The notes: generated from the sequence alone by a model not told the origin. A stretch of DNA of 45,697 nucleotides from Methanobacteriota archaeon (GCA_021372315.1 JAJFUT010000122.1:1-45697), one strand, 5' to 3'. Numbered from the stretch's first letter, positions 23,819-32,443 are shown. Numbers and translations are program-made.

Positions 23819-23837
23819 TTTTACCAAATTGGTAAAA
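23819..23837. repeat. 19-bp AT-rich palindrome beside the last tRNA remnant
   Basis: TTTTACCAA-A-TTGGTAAAA, perfect 9-bp arms about a central base, 5 nt after the last tRNA scar. It could be a terminator for the winged-helix gene or a recombinase arm-type site. I cannot tell which. Confidence 0.45.
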
Positions 23838-23946
23838 GTGAAATGCGGGATATTTTTATTAATTTGATATTATAATTACATCCCTGGGGCTAAACATTTT
23901 TAACAGACTATATTAACATCCATTAGGATAATCAAACGGTGATCTA

Positions 23947-24594
23947 GTGGATTTTCCCAGATGCGATAGATGTGGAGACGCGGGATGCAAGATCGGAGAA
24001 CCAGGAAAGTTCAAGAACTGCCCGACCAATGTTTCGGAGATCAAGCGGGAAGAGATAATCGAGCGCTACCATGATCCAGAGACGCAGGCCTTGATGCAAA
24101 CGGCCGCCAAGGTCGAGAGGGGCACCCTCCAGCCGGTGAATGGGGTCCTGACGCCTATCAGGCCTCGCATATCCGAGATAATGGCTTTCGCAGATGAGAT
24201 GGGATGGAAGAAGATCGGGGTGGCATTCTGCCTGGCCGCCCGGGACGAGGGCATCAAGCTCACCAAGGTCCTTGAGGCAAGGGGCTTCGAGGTGTGTTCT
24301 GTCATCTGCCGCAATTTCTCCATGAAGAAAGGAGAGTTCGACATCCCCAAGGAAGATTGTATCAAGAGCGAGAACGAGTCGGTGTGCAACCCTGTCTATC
24401 AGGCCGAGCTTCTGAACGAGGCGGGGACCCAATTGAACATCGTCCTGGGCCTTTGCGTAGGTCATGACATGCTGTTCACCAAGAACTCTAAGGCATATGT
24501 GACAACCCTCTCTGTGAAGGACCGTATGACCGGCAACAACACCATCGCGCCGCTATATTCGGGATTCTTTACCGAGATCCTGAAGAAATATTGA
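23947..24594 (+). CDS. DUF1847 family metal-binding protein
   Basis: 215 residues. The start (CDRCGDAGCKIG) is a Cys-rich site, consistent with the predicted metal-binding nature of DUF1847. Further cysteines are in 'FCLAARDEG', 'VCSVICRNFS', 'KEDCI', 'SVCNPVYQAELLNE' and 'GLCVGHDMLFTKNS', all characteristic of the family, which is frequent in anaerobes and methanogens and has no known reaction. No membrane helices. The GTG at 23947 starts the conserved region and follows GGTGA. Single gene downstream of the last tRNA scar; a hairpin terminator follows the stop directly. GC content is like the core, so it may be original host sequence just past the array. Confidence 0.85.
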   Translation: MDFPRCDRCGDAGCKIGEPGKFKNCPTNVSEIKREEIIERYHDPETQALMQTAAKVERGTLQPVNGVLTPIRPRISEIMAFADEMGWKKIGVAFCLAARDEGIKLTKVLEARGFEVCSVICRNFSMKKGEFDIPKEDCIKSENESVCNPVYQAELLNEAGTQLNIVLGLCVGHDMLFTKNSKAYVTTLSVKDRMTGNNTIAPLYSGFFTEILKKY

Positions 24595-24597
24595 TCA

Positions 24598-24630
24598 CGG
24601 GGCTTGGCCCCGAACTCTTTTCATTTCTTT
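24598..24630 (+). terminator. Hairpin terminator after the DUF1847 gene
   Basis: CGGGGC (24598-24603), loop TTG, GCCCCG (24607-24612), then a T-rich tail CTCTTTTCATTTCTTTC. It starts 3 nt after the stop codon. Confidence 0.6.
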
Positions 24631-24829
24631 CGGATCCTCATGATCAGAGCGAACTTGATCGCCATTAAATTTATTCGACCACGTCGATATTTGAACCAAG
24701 ATATTGGATCCCGATGTTTTCGCAGGCACTGGTCCAATTTAGGTCTTTAAAGGGCAAAGCATTTGAAGAAAAAGCCTTCGACCTGGGCAGGATCGATGTT
24801 GACCAAGATAAAAAAAATGGAAAGCGAGT

Positions 24830-25069
24830 TTATGCGTGATCGTAGCACCAGTTCATCTTCACGCCGGGGGAGGTCCTGTACACCCAGTATTCCTTCCCAT
24901 TGAATGTGATCGTATCAGGCGTTGCCCTAGGGTCTCCGAAAGCGTAGTACGGAGTTGTTGACGGATGTGCCTTGTCAACTTCGAAATCCGTGTTCTTCTC
25001 TTCTGAGTATTTCTTCTTGACCTCCGGAATGATGTCTTCCGGGACCTCGAACATTGTATAGACTTCCAT
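24830..25069 (-). CDS. Hypothetical protein, 79 residues
   Basis: No family recognised. Starts 'MEVYTMFEVPEDIIPEVKKKYSEE', then has an aromatic-rich part with 'STTPYYAFGD' and 'TFNGKEYWVYRTSPGVKMNW'. No membrane segment or signal. A very good ribosome site (GGAGGG) 7 nt upstream of the ATG and an AT-rich upstream region at 25085-25170 support expression. It stands alone between DUF1847 and the decayed ThiN-like gene. The compact, soluble, small character is typical of lineage-specific proteins. Confidence 0.62.
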   Translation of the reverse strand: MEVYTMFEVPEDIIPEVKKKYSEEKNTDFEVDKAHPSTTPYYAFGDPRATPDTITFNGKEYWVYRTSPGVKMNWCYDHA

Positions 25070-25211
25070 TATTCATCCCTCCAACATGGGTTTTACCCCA
25101 ATGATTCATTTATGAAGAGGGTATTAATATATATTTATTCAACAAAAAAATAATAATCAAGAATCGTTTTAAATACCACGCGAATGGAAATATGATCTTC
25201 AATCTATTTTC

Positions 25212-25823
25212 ATGCGTAAGAACGATGATTATCTGGACTCTATCATTTCCCCCCTTCGGCAAGTTATCATCGACGAGACAATAGAGATGCAGGACAGAAT
25301 GAAGATCGTGGTGGATACGATCGAGAGATGCGACTCCTTTGCTAAGGTCGTCCCGAGGTCAGGTCGAATTTCGTCTGCGCCCGAGCGGAACCGAAGGACA
25401 AGGGCGATGTCCTCGCTGTGGAGAGAAGGATCACCATCGCCGAGGGCAAGCCTCATGCCGATGGACCTATCGTGTTCGGCGCATCGAGTCATGCGACCCG
25501 ATTCATGATCAGGATACATGACGCTTTCCAGACAATTCGGGCAGGCATCAACTTCGCCTACGATCCCGAACTGACGATCTTCCTCGGAGATTATTGTAAA
25601 AAGAAGAACTGGCCTCTGATCCCGATCTACAGGCCCCATGAAACAGATGAAATCAAGGCGGAGGAGGACTCCATGCCCTGGAAGGCTGGATAGGGTAACC
25701 GGTCATCAAAGGGACGGACACCAAAGATGATCTGTGAGAACCGAGCCACGGGGAAGGAACCGGTGATCGAGCTCCTTAGGAACGACCCGAATGAGGTGAC
25801 CAAAGAGATGTTCGAGCTCGCCG
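25212..25823 (+). pseudogene. Broken ThiN-type thiamine-phosphate synthase-like gene
   Basis: Frame 1 starts at the ATG 25212 (MRKNDDYLDS...) and reads to 'CDSFAKVVP' near 25350. The sequence then continues in another frame as 'EVRSNFVCARAEP', 'GDVLAVERRITIA', 'IVFGASSHATRFMIRIH' and 'IRAGINFAYDPEL', which is the ThiN domain pattern (GASSHVAR-type and INxxY-type motifs). A TAG at 25691-25693 interrupts it, and the same frame resumes with 'RATGKEPVIELL', the typical ThiN C-terminus. One frameshift in a CCC run and one in-frame stop make this a pseudogene unless the assembly is wrong or TAG is decoded. Functional ThiN makes thiamine phosphate. Confidence 0.72.
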
Positions 25824-26110
25824 ATGCCTTTTCGAGCACACCTGAGCCTGCCACATCCCATCGGAAAGGTCTCACCCGATGCCCTGTCTGCTATTCTGAA
25901 CGACCACCTTGGACGACCTTCGGAAAAGGTCATCGTCCCCCCTCGATCTGGTGTGGACTCGGGCGTGATCGACATTGGCGGCGGAAAGGTCCTGATCATC
26001 GCCGAGGACCATATCTTTTCACACTGCCAAGATTGCCGTTGGAGTTCTTTGGGTGGGTGGCCGTGCACATAGAGAAGGATCATGAGGAAGGACGAGAGGG
26101 CAGAGGACCT
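25824..26110 (+). pseudogene. AIR-synthase-related (ThiL/HypE-like) gene fragment
   Basis: One frame gives 'PIGKVSPDALSAILNDHLG', 'VDSGVIDIGGGKVLIIAEDHIF', the N-terminal nucleotide-binding pattern of AIR synthase-related proteins. Near 26015 the frame changes and the next expected segment appears as 'LPLEFFGWVAVHIE'. After about 26080 the rest of the family (more than 200 residues) is missing or unrecognisable. It directly follows the ThiN-like pseudogene. Together they suggest a lost pair for thiamine-related or similar ATP-dependent chemistry. Confidence 0.6.
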
Positions 26111-26344
26111 GAACGTGCCAGAACAGGATTGCTTCTGACCCGTGTTCTTCAAGTGCTGGAAAGGGTCCCGATGATCGATATGTCCAGAATGAAACTGGCC
26201 GCCTCATATTAGTTCAGGGGGCCGGACGAGGCAGGTTTCTCTATCTCGAACGAATGGCTCAGTTCGATCCGATGCTCGTCAGATACTTCACCATCGGGGT
26301 CCCTTCATCACGTCACGCACATTTCGATGGAATGACGCGAACAT

Positions 26345-26777
26345 ATGAATATACAGGAAAGTTGGGACAGCTTCACGCAGAACGACTCTGACGCGAAGTC
26401 GTATGATGCATGGTCCTTTTTTAGTGGGGGCGAGTTCGGGGACAGATTGGCCGACCTTGTCCTCAAAGGAGACCGCAACGGCCTCTGTCGATCAGCTATT
26501 TCACATCGAAAACGCCCCGATACCGTCGGTGGGAGGTCCGAACATCATCTTGAGATCGAACGGTGAGTCGGTCTGCATCCTCCGAGTCACCGATATCCGA
26601 GTCTGCAAGTTCTGCGAAGTGACCGCGGAACATGCATATGGCGAAAGCGACCGCTCGCTGGAGTACTAGAGAGAGGGGCACAGGGAATGGTTCGCGAAGG
26701 AACTGAGGGAACACGGCATCCCATTCGATGAGAATATGCTCGTTGTCTGTGAGACATTTGTCATCGAATTCAAGTGA
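26345..26777 (+). pseudogene. Broken ASCH-domain protein gene
   Basis: The first frame from the ATG 26345 reads 'SYDAWSF' and 'RLADLVLKGD'. Near 26470 it shifts to the frame with 'ETATASVDQLFHIENAPIP', 'VCILRVTDIRVCKF', 'AYGESDRSLEY', then a TAG (26667-26669), then 'REGHREWFAKELREHGIPFDENMLVVCETF' split by nothing further, ending with TGA at 26777. The ASCH pattern has Trp (DRSLEYWRExH) where the TAG lies, one base from TGG. Intact ASCH proteins (about 140 residues) are RNA-binding or amidohydrolase-like. Two lesions make this a pseudogene. Confidence 0.75.
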
Positions 26778-26829
26778 TTTGACTTGGTGATAAAAAGGGG
26801 AAAGATTGGACGGTCTGGTCCAATCTTAT

Positions 26830-27294
26830 TTAAAGGGTCAGATAGACATTGTATGTTTCGCCGTCAGCTACCGTTATGGTCGATGAGTCCGAGGTGTCTC
26901 CGAAAGCCCCGCCCATACCAGTACCAGAAATGACGATATCATTTGAGGAACCGGACAGCCACGCGTCATATTGATAGACCTGCGTTTCCAGAGGCTCCAA
27001 CGTAAAGGACGTGATCGATTTGCCATCTGCGAAGAGTTCGACATTCATGACGTTCGCGATATGCGCGCTCGTTACATGGATGTAAATGGTTGCCTTGTAA
27101 TCGTTCGATCCTCCGTTAAGAACCCCCGAAAAGAATATCGCGGCGATGACCACCACGATCACTATGACCACGATCGCCCCTGTGATCAAGATCGACCCTT
27201 CTTTCTTACGCAAATGCTTTATAATGTTGGATGAGCCAGCCGAGACTTTTCTTGAGGTCTCTTCATTCTTGTTGATGATCTCTGTGTTCGACAT
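26830..27294 (-). CDS. Single-pass membrane protein with extracellular beta-rich domain
   Basis: 154 residues, no family recognised. A hydrophilic N-terminus ends in 'LRKKEGS', followed by one strong helix (about 40-62, 'ILITGAIVVIVIVVVIAAIFF') and an extracellular domain with alternating beta-like segments ('ATIYIHVTSAHIANVMNVELFADG', 'ITSFTLEPLETQVY', 'STITVADGETYNVYLTL'). Positive charge before the helix suggests the C-terminus is outside. The open frame extends upstream to 27627, but the ATG at 27294 follows GGTGG and starts the plausible protein. It lies just downstream of the giant surface protein on the same strand, with about 240 nt and its own TATA-like AGTATTAATA in between. Perhaps a surface-layer or envelope accessory protein. 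Confidence 0.72.
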   Translation of the reverse strand: MSNTEIINKNEETSRKVSAGSSNIIKHLRKKEGSILITGAIVVIVIVVVIAAIFFSGVLNGGSNDYKATIYIHVTSAHIANVMNVELFADGKSITSFTLEPLETQVYQYDAWLSGSSNDIVISGTGMGGAFGDTSDSSTITVADGETYNVYLTL

Positions 27295-27536
27295 AATGAT
27301 CCACCGAAATATGGATAGGGGGATTATTCCCCTCCTAATGTATTCGACGGACCCCCTACTATTAATACTTAGGTGTTGAAAAAAAGATCTGGCCCAGACC
27401 CACTTCTTAATATTCGAGCTTGTCGACCTGAAAAATATTATGGACATGCCCTGCTGAGAATTGACAAAAAAAATATGGTCGGAGGGATCCTCGTTTGCGC
27501 GAGGGCCCCTTCGATTTGGAGGAAAGAGGAAACCCC

Positions 27537-30500
27537 TTACTTCTTCTGGGGTTTCTTTACTACCAGGCTGTAAATAACGAACAGTGCTGCTCCAACAGCT
27601 GCTACGATTATCACGATTATTGCCCATAGTGGGAATCCCGAGGAGGACGAATCATCTTGACCATCGGTGGTCGTGAAGGTCCAGGTATACTCACTGGCCA
27701 TTGCATTGCCTGCCAGGTCCTTTACCTCGATCGTGATCGTCGCAGTATATGTCGTTCCCTCTTCCAGATCGACCGTGGGTGTGAACACCGCAGTGACTCC
27801 AGAGTAGGTCACTGTACCTGCGATAACCGTTGTTCCTTGCATCAACGAGAATGTCGCCGCAGTTATTGTTAGCGGATTCATTGCCTCGCTGAAGGTGGCG
27901 GATACCGAGCTGTTGCCCGATACATCTGTACCGGAGCTGGATGGAAGGGTGGAGATCACCGTTGGGGCTACTGCATCTACAGCTGCACCAGTGGTGAAGG
28001 TCCAAACATAGCTGCTCGCGAGCACATTACCTGCGAGGTCCTTTATTCCAGTCGTTATCGTTACAGTGTATACTGTGCTTGCCGATAGAGCGCTGGTCGG
28101 TGTGAACACTGCGGTGACTCCAGAGTAGGTCACTGTGCCTGCAACGGCGGTCGCTCCGTGCTTCAACGTGAACGAGACCGTAGTTATTGTCAGCGGGTTC
28201 ATCGCCTCGCTGAAGGTAACAGATACCGCACTGTTCAGAGCGATACCGGTGGCAGAACTGACTGGAACGGTGGATATCACCGTGGGGGAGATCTCATCCT
28301 CAGCCGCACCGGTGGTGAAGCTCCAGGTATAGTTGCTGGCCAACGCATTGCCTGCCAGGTCCTTTGCTACGGTGGTTATCGTCGCAGTATAGAGCGTGCT
28401 TGCCGATAGAGCGCTGGTCGGTGTGAACACCGCGGTGACTCCAGAGTAGGTCACTGTGCCTGCAACGGCGGTCGCTCCCTGCTTCAACGTGAATGAGACC
28501 GTAGTTATTGACAGCGGGTACATCGCCTCGCTGAAGGTGGCGGATATCGCCTTGTTCAGAGCGATGCTGGTCGCACCGTTGGTAGGATCGACCGAGATCA
28601 CGGTTGGCGCGATCGTGTCTGGTGTGACACCGGTGGTGAAGATACAAGTATAGTTGCTGGCAAACGCATTGCCTGCGAGGTCCTTTGCTCCGGTCGTTAT
28701 AGTCGCAGTGTATACTGTGCTGGCCGATAGAGCGCTTGTCGGTGTGAACACCGCGATGACTCCAGAGTAGGTCACGGTTCCCGCGACCGCCATTGCGCCT
28801 TGCTTCAAGGTGAAGGTCGTCGTGGTGATCTTCAAGGGGTTCATCGCCTCGCTGAAGGTGGCGGATATCGCACTGTTCAGAGCGATGCTGGTCGCACCGT
28901 TGGTAGGATCGACCGAGATCACGGTTGGCGCGATCGTGTCTGGTGTGACACCGGTGGTGAAGCTCCAAGTATAGTTGCTGGCCAACGCATTGCCTGCGAG
29001 GTCCTCGGCCCCGATCGTTATCGTTGCGGTATATACCGAGCTGCCCGACAAATCGTTCGTCGGTGTGAACACCGCGGTGATACCAGAGTAGGTCACGGTT
29101 CCCGCGACCGCCATTGCGCCTTGCTTCAAGGTGAAGGTCGTCGTGGTGATCTTCAAGGGGTTCATCGCCTCGCTGAAGGTGGCGGATATCGCACTGTTGA
29201 GTATTACGCCTGTTTCAGAAATTGCAGGGACGGTGGATATCACAGTGGGTGCGGTGGTGTCTGGAGCAGCACCAGTGGTGAAGCTCCAAGTATAGTTGCT
29301 GGCCAACGCATTGCCTGCGAGGTCCTTTGCTCCGGTCGTTATAGTCGCAATATATACCGTGCTAGCTGCGAGGTTGCCGATCGGTGTGAAAACCGTGGTG
29401 ACACCAGAGTATGTCACTATGCCTGAAACTGCCGTCGACCCATGCTTCAACGTGAATGTCGTTATGCTTATGCTAACGGGGTCCATCGGCTCGTTGAAAG
29501 TTGCAGATAACGCTATGTTGAGATCTACGTTCGTTGCAGCATTGGTCGGATAGACCGAGCTGACCGTCGGAGGTGTTGCATCTAGGGCAACGCCTGTGGT
29601 GAAGCTCCATGTATAGTTGCTTGCCAACTCATTGCCTGCGAGGTCCTTTGCTCCGGTCGTTATAGTCGCAGTGTATACCGTGCTAGCTATGAGATCGGCG
29701 TCAGGTGTAAACACCGCGGTAACACCAGAGTATGTCACAGTCCCTGCAACGGACGTTGATCCATGTTTCAACGTAAATGTCGTTGTGGTTATGTTTGTAG
29801 GGGCCATCGGCTCGTTGAAAGTCGCGGACACTGCGCTGTTGACTGCTACATCGGTGTCAGAATTGGCTGGAATCGTGGAGATCACCGTCGGTGCGACAAT
29901 GTCTGTGGGCATTAAGACAGAGGATGCGTCAAGAGTGACCGCGGTTTGCGCTAGTGCTCTTCCGATCACCGTTGCACCCGTCTCGATCACGATCCCGGTT
30001 TGATCCAGGATAGTTCCCTGGACAACGGCCGTCGTTCCGATCGTCGTTTGTCCAGCTACGATCCAGAAGATATTGCTTGGCAATGCTGCACCAGCCAATA
30101 TGATCTGTACGGATGAGCTGACCTCAAGATTTCCAGCTATTATGAAGATCCATACGTCGTCGGCGCTACCGGTGAGAGTAATGGATGTCGTTATTGTTAC
30201 ACCACTGCTCCATTTATACACACCAGCCGTGAGTGTCAATCCACTGAGGGTTCCAGCTCCAAGCTCAGTATAACCTGGCGCGGCTCCTGCTGCGACATTG
30301 TATGCCGTTTCCATGTCGCTTATGGTCGTGGTCATCTTTGTTGGAGTTGGGGGAGCATAGTCGGACGCGTAGACCTTACCATCGATTATTGAAGACGTGG
30401 AAAATTCATTTGAGGAATCCATTATCAAGCCGAACCCAGTGATGTAAGTGAATGAAGCTGGGCTAATTCCGATATCTCCAACGATCCCGGTTGTCCCGGT

Positions 30501-31016
30501 GGTCGATATTCCCGTTTTTGCGAGAATTACGAAGTCGCCGGCCGTACCAAGAACGACCGCTGACGCCGAAGAGGTGGATGTCGTGAAATTCCAAGTGTAA
30601 TCACTCGCCAATGGATTGCCTGCGAGGTCCATCACTCCAGTCGTGATCGTTACAGTATAGATAGTGCCAGCGAGAAGATAATTCGTTGGTGTGAAGGTCG
30701 CTGTGCTGTTGACGGTGGTCACGCTGCCCGGTACCTTTGTCAATCCTTGTGTCAGGTTGAACGTGGAATTGGTGATGGTCGCTGCGTCCATAGCCTCACT
30801 GAAGGTTGCGATTATCGGCTTGTTGAGTGAAACGCCCATAGCAGCATCGACCGGATCAATGGAGCTCACCGTTGGCGGCGTTGTGTCATCGGCGGCCATG
30901 ACAAAACTCGACATCGTCGTCATGACCATCAGCGCTGCGATCATCACCACCAACATTGCGCTGAGTCTTTTTTCAAAATATTGCTTGTTTCCGAATTGTC
31001 TTGAACGATTGAACAT
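27537..31016 (-). CDS. Surface-anchored ice-binding-like (DUF3494) adhesin with Big_5/SbsA Ig-like repeats
   Basis: 1159 residues. An N-terminal signal segment (about 18-41, ending 'FVMA') is followed by one Ig-like Big_5 domain (about 44-150), a DUF3494 ice-binding-type domain (about 152-372), seven more Big_5 units of about 107 residues (about 373-1122) and a C-terminal membrane helix (about 1126-1150) ending 'KKPQKK'. The DUF3494 features are 'GTAGDFVILAKTGIS', 'GIVGDIGISP', 'DMETAYNVAAG', 'GLTLTAGVYKWSSG', 'DVWIFIIAGNL' and 'GRALAQTAVTLDASSV'. Each Ig unit has 'APTVIS..P', 'ATFSEAM', 'VTYSGVTAVFTP' and 'DLAGNxLASNYTW'. Known DUF3494 proteins bind ice or act in adhesion. A GGGAGA site precedes the ATG. 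Probably a long stalked surface adhesin; ice activity is not shown. Confidence 0.9.
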   Translation of the reverse strand: MFNRSRQFGNKQYFEKRLSAMLVVMIAALMVMTTMSSFVMAADDTTPPTVSSIDPVDAAMGVSLNKPIIATFSEAMDAATITNSTFNLTQGLTKVPGSVTTVNSTATFTPTNYLLAGTIYTVTITTGVMDLAGNPLASDYTWNFTTSTSSASAVVLGTAGDFVILAKTGISTTGTTGIVGDIGISPASFTYITGFGLIMDSSNEFSTSSIIDGKVYASDYAPPTPTKMTTTISDMETAYNVAAGAAPGYTELGAGTLSGLTLTAGVYKWSSGVTITTSITLTGSADDVWIFIIAGNLEVSSSVQIILAGAALPSNIFWIVAGQTTIGTTAVVQGTILDQTGIVIETGATVIGRALAQTAVTLDASSVLMPTDIVAPTVISTIPANSDTDVAVNSAVSATFNEPMAPTNITTTTFTLKHGSTSVAGTVTYSGVTAVFTPDADLIASTVYTATITTGAKDLAGNELASNYTWSFTTGVALDATPPTVSSVYPTNAATNVDLNIALSATFNEPMDPVSISITTFTLKHGSTAVSGIVTYSGVTTVFTPIGNLAASTVYIATITTGAKDLAGNALASNYTWSFTTGAAPDTTAPTVISTVPAISETGVILNSAISATFSEAMNPLKITTTTFTLKQGAMAVAGTVTYSGITAVFTPTNDLSGSSVYTATITIGAEDLAGNALASNYTWSFTTGVTPDTIAPTVISVDPTNGATSIALNSAISATFSEAMNPLKITTTTFTLKQGAMAVAGTVTYSGVIAVFTPTSALSASTVYTATITTGAKDLAGNAFASNYTCIFTTGVTPDTIAPTVISVDPTNGATSIALNKAISATFSEAMYPLSITTVSFTLKQGATAVAGTVTYSGVTAVFTPTSALSASTLYTATITTVAKDLAGNALASNYTWSFTTGAAEDEISPTVISTVPVSSATGIALNSAVSVTFSEAMNPLTITTVSFTLKHGATAVAGTVTYSGVTAVFTPTSALSASTVYTVTITTGIKDLAGNVLASSYVWTFTTGAAVDAVAPTVISTLPSSSGTDVSGNSSVSATFSEAMNPLTITAATFSLMQGTTVIAGTVTYSGVTAVFTPTVDLEEGTTYTATITIEVKDLAGNAMASEYTWTFTTTDGQDDSSSSGFPLWAIIVIIVAAVGAALFVIYSLVVKKPQKK
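27663..29890 (-). repeat. Tandem 321-bp-class repeats within the surface protein gene
   Basis: Seven consecutive units of roughly 107 codons. Some are almost identical in DNA: an 80-nt block around 28561-28640 recurs exactly or nearly so at 28881-28961, a spacing of 321 nt. This suggests recent unit duplication or gene conversion. Confidence 0.8.
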
Positions 31017-31394
31017 AAATCTTTCTCCCTTTAATTTTCACGACCTCGATACGAGCAACGAGATCGCGTTGATTCAAATAACAACTGAAGTGTGCTTGGG
31101 ACCTTCTTGTACATATAATATCTTATCAAATTGAAAATTTAATTATTGTTAAATTATTATTTATGGCATACTTTCAAATGTGATAATAATACATATTCAA
31201 ATTTATGAAAGAATTAATTCAATATTTCAAGAAAATTGATTTTTTAACGGTCTCGATGAATGTTCATCGTCAGAGCATCTAAACCCGATCCTAAGTGTCG
31301 GGGGCATGAGTCATATTATTTTTTACATTAAATAGAATGAAAGTTGAGATGAAAATGTAAAAAAATTGGAAGAGGTTTCTTTGGAATATCCAAT
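31017..31394. other. AT-rich intergenic region before the surface protein gene
   Basis: No ORF. It holds the strong ribosome site of the surface gene (GGGAGAAAG, about 31023-31031) and a TATA-like ATATTATATGT (minus strand, 31111-31122), implying a leader of about 70 nt. A hairpin CCCGA-9nt-TCGGG (31284-31302) is followed by a plus-strand T-run. I cannot assign it to a gene. Confidence 0.45.
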
Positions 31395-31724
31395 TCAGAA
31401 AGGCCCAGATAACGTGGGGAGGAATATGCCGACAACGATCGCCATTATCCAAATGATGATCGCGATGACGAACGCCTTACCCCACCCAATATTGTAGAGA
31501 CCTTTCAAGGCCAATAACCAGACGATCCCTGCTATGAAGGCTGCAAACAGACCATTTCCTAGTAAAAAATAAACGACCGCATAGATCACCGTGCCGATCA
31601 GAGCAGCTAGGAACGCCTTACCGATCCCCTCATTCTCTCCCATGAGCTTGGTGACAACGAAAATGATGATGGCTGAGACCAATAATGCGACGATCAAGCC
31701 TATGATTGAAGACATTTCGACCAT
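31395..31724 (-). CDS. Small four-helix membrane protein
   Basis: 109 residues, mostly hydrophobic, with about four helices: 'IIGLIVALLVSAIIIFVVTKLMG', 'AFLAALIGTVIYAVVYFLLG', 'LFAAFIAGIVWLLALKGLYNIGWG' and 'AFVIAIIIWIMAIVVGIFL'. Its third and fourth helices resemble those of the protein at 32048-32443 (pattern LxxLKGLYxxxGWxxA), so the two look like paralogues. The ATG at 31724 follows a TATA box (ATATTTAAATA, 31749-31759) at about 30 nt, suggesting a leaderless mRNA. Function unknown; no known family recalled. It is transcribed away from the surface protein's promoter region. Confidence 0.72.
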   Translation of the reverse strand: MVEMSSIIGLIVALLVSAIIIFVVTKLMGENEGIGKAFLAALIGTVIYAVVYFLLGNGLFAAFIAGIVWLLALKGLYNIGWGKAFVIAIIIWIMAIVVGIFLPTLSGPF

Positions 31725-32047
31725 GATGTGTAATGTTTGACCCGTTAGTATTTAAATATGACCTTTATGATTGAAAATCTTTCATAGATTCGATATTTTT
31801 ATCTTTCGAAGTAAAATTTAATATCGAGGATATCACAGGATTAAATGGGTCACCTTTCATTCAGACCTCTATCTTCGCAACTGCCTTAAAAAACCTGGCT
31901 GTTGTTCGATCGAAATGAACAATGGAATCGAAAACTAGAGTGCGCCTTCGATCGTGGTCCTCGGCGTGAGTTTGAAAGGACAGTGGTGTCGAGCGTTTGC
32001 CTATGAAACAAATGAGAAGATGAGACCAGCCCTATAGCAATGACAAA
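31725..32047. other. Intergenic region between the paralogous membrane genes
   Basis: Contains the TATA box of the gene at 31395 (31749-31759). Otherwise no ORF, RNA structure or repeat that I can support. Confidence 0.4.
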
Positions 32048-32443
32048 TCACAATGCTAGCACCGTGATCCCTACGGCCACCAAAATAAAAGCGGTTGTGA
32101 CCAGCATGATCACAGCGAAGATAACAGCTAGGATCGCTATTGCCAACGCTATGAGCCAACCGACATTGAACAGCATCTTATAGAGTCCTAGGAACGCGAG
32201 GAAGCTGATCAATGAGGCAACGATGACGGCGATTACCGAACTGGCGATGATGTCGGTGACTATGTAAGTGATCGCATAGACGATCGCGAACACGATGCCC
32301 CCCAAGAGCATGCCGAGCATGGCTGCACCCATCGTAGCACTACCACCAGTAAGCACTTTCGCTGCCAGCCACAATGGTATAGAGATGATCACCAAGGACA
32401 CCATAAGGACGATGAATGCGATCATCAGGGCGATTACATCCAT
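32048..32443 (-). CDS. Small multi-helix membrane protein, related to the one at 31395
   Basis: 131 residues with about four helices: 'VIALMIAFIVLMVSLVII', 'AAMLGMLLGGIVFAIVYAI', 'VIAVIVASLISFLAFLGLYKML' and 'LIALAIAILAVIFAVIML'. It shares with its neighbour the 'FLGLYKMLFNVGW' type motif and helix order. The ATG at 32443 has AAGAGG 7 nt upstream; an ATG at 32449 abuts that site and is less likely. No function can be proposed beyond a membrane location. Confidence 0.72.
   Translation of the reverse strand: MDVIALMIAFIVLMVSLVIISIPLWLAAKVLTGGSATMGAAMLGMLLGGIVFAIVYAITYIVTDIIASSVIAVIVASLISFLAFLGLYKMLFNVGWLIALAIAILAVIFAVIMLVTTAFILVAVGITVLAL

Noticed and set aside
24724-24740. GGTCCAATTTAGG resembling a tRNA-Leu fragment
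   Set aside because: Only a few matching bases, in the wrong order compared with the tRNA. Chance match.
24714-24839. 41-codon plus-strand ORF with a vaguely thioredoxin-like end (GRIDVDQD)
   Set aside because: Too short, lacks the CxxC site, overlaps the end of the 79-residue gene. Could be a remnant but cannot be supported.
26216-26344. Possible remnant of a further gene on the minus strand (fragment with HSFEIEKP)
   Set aside because: Less than 40 codons and no second conserved segment; cannot be told from chance.
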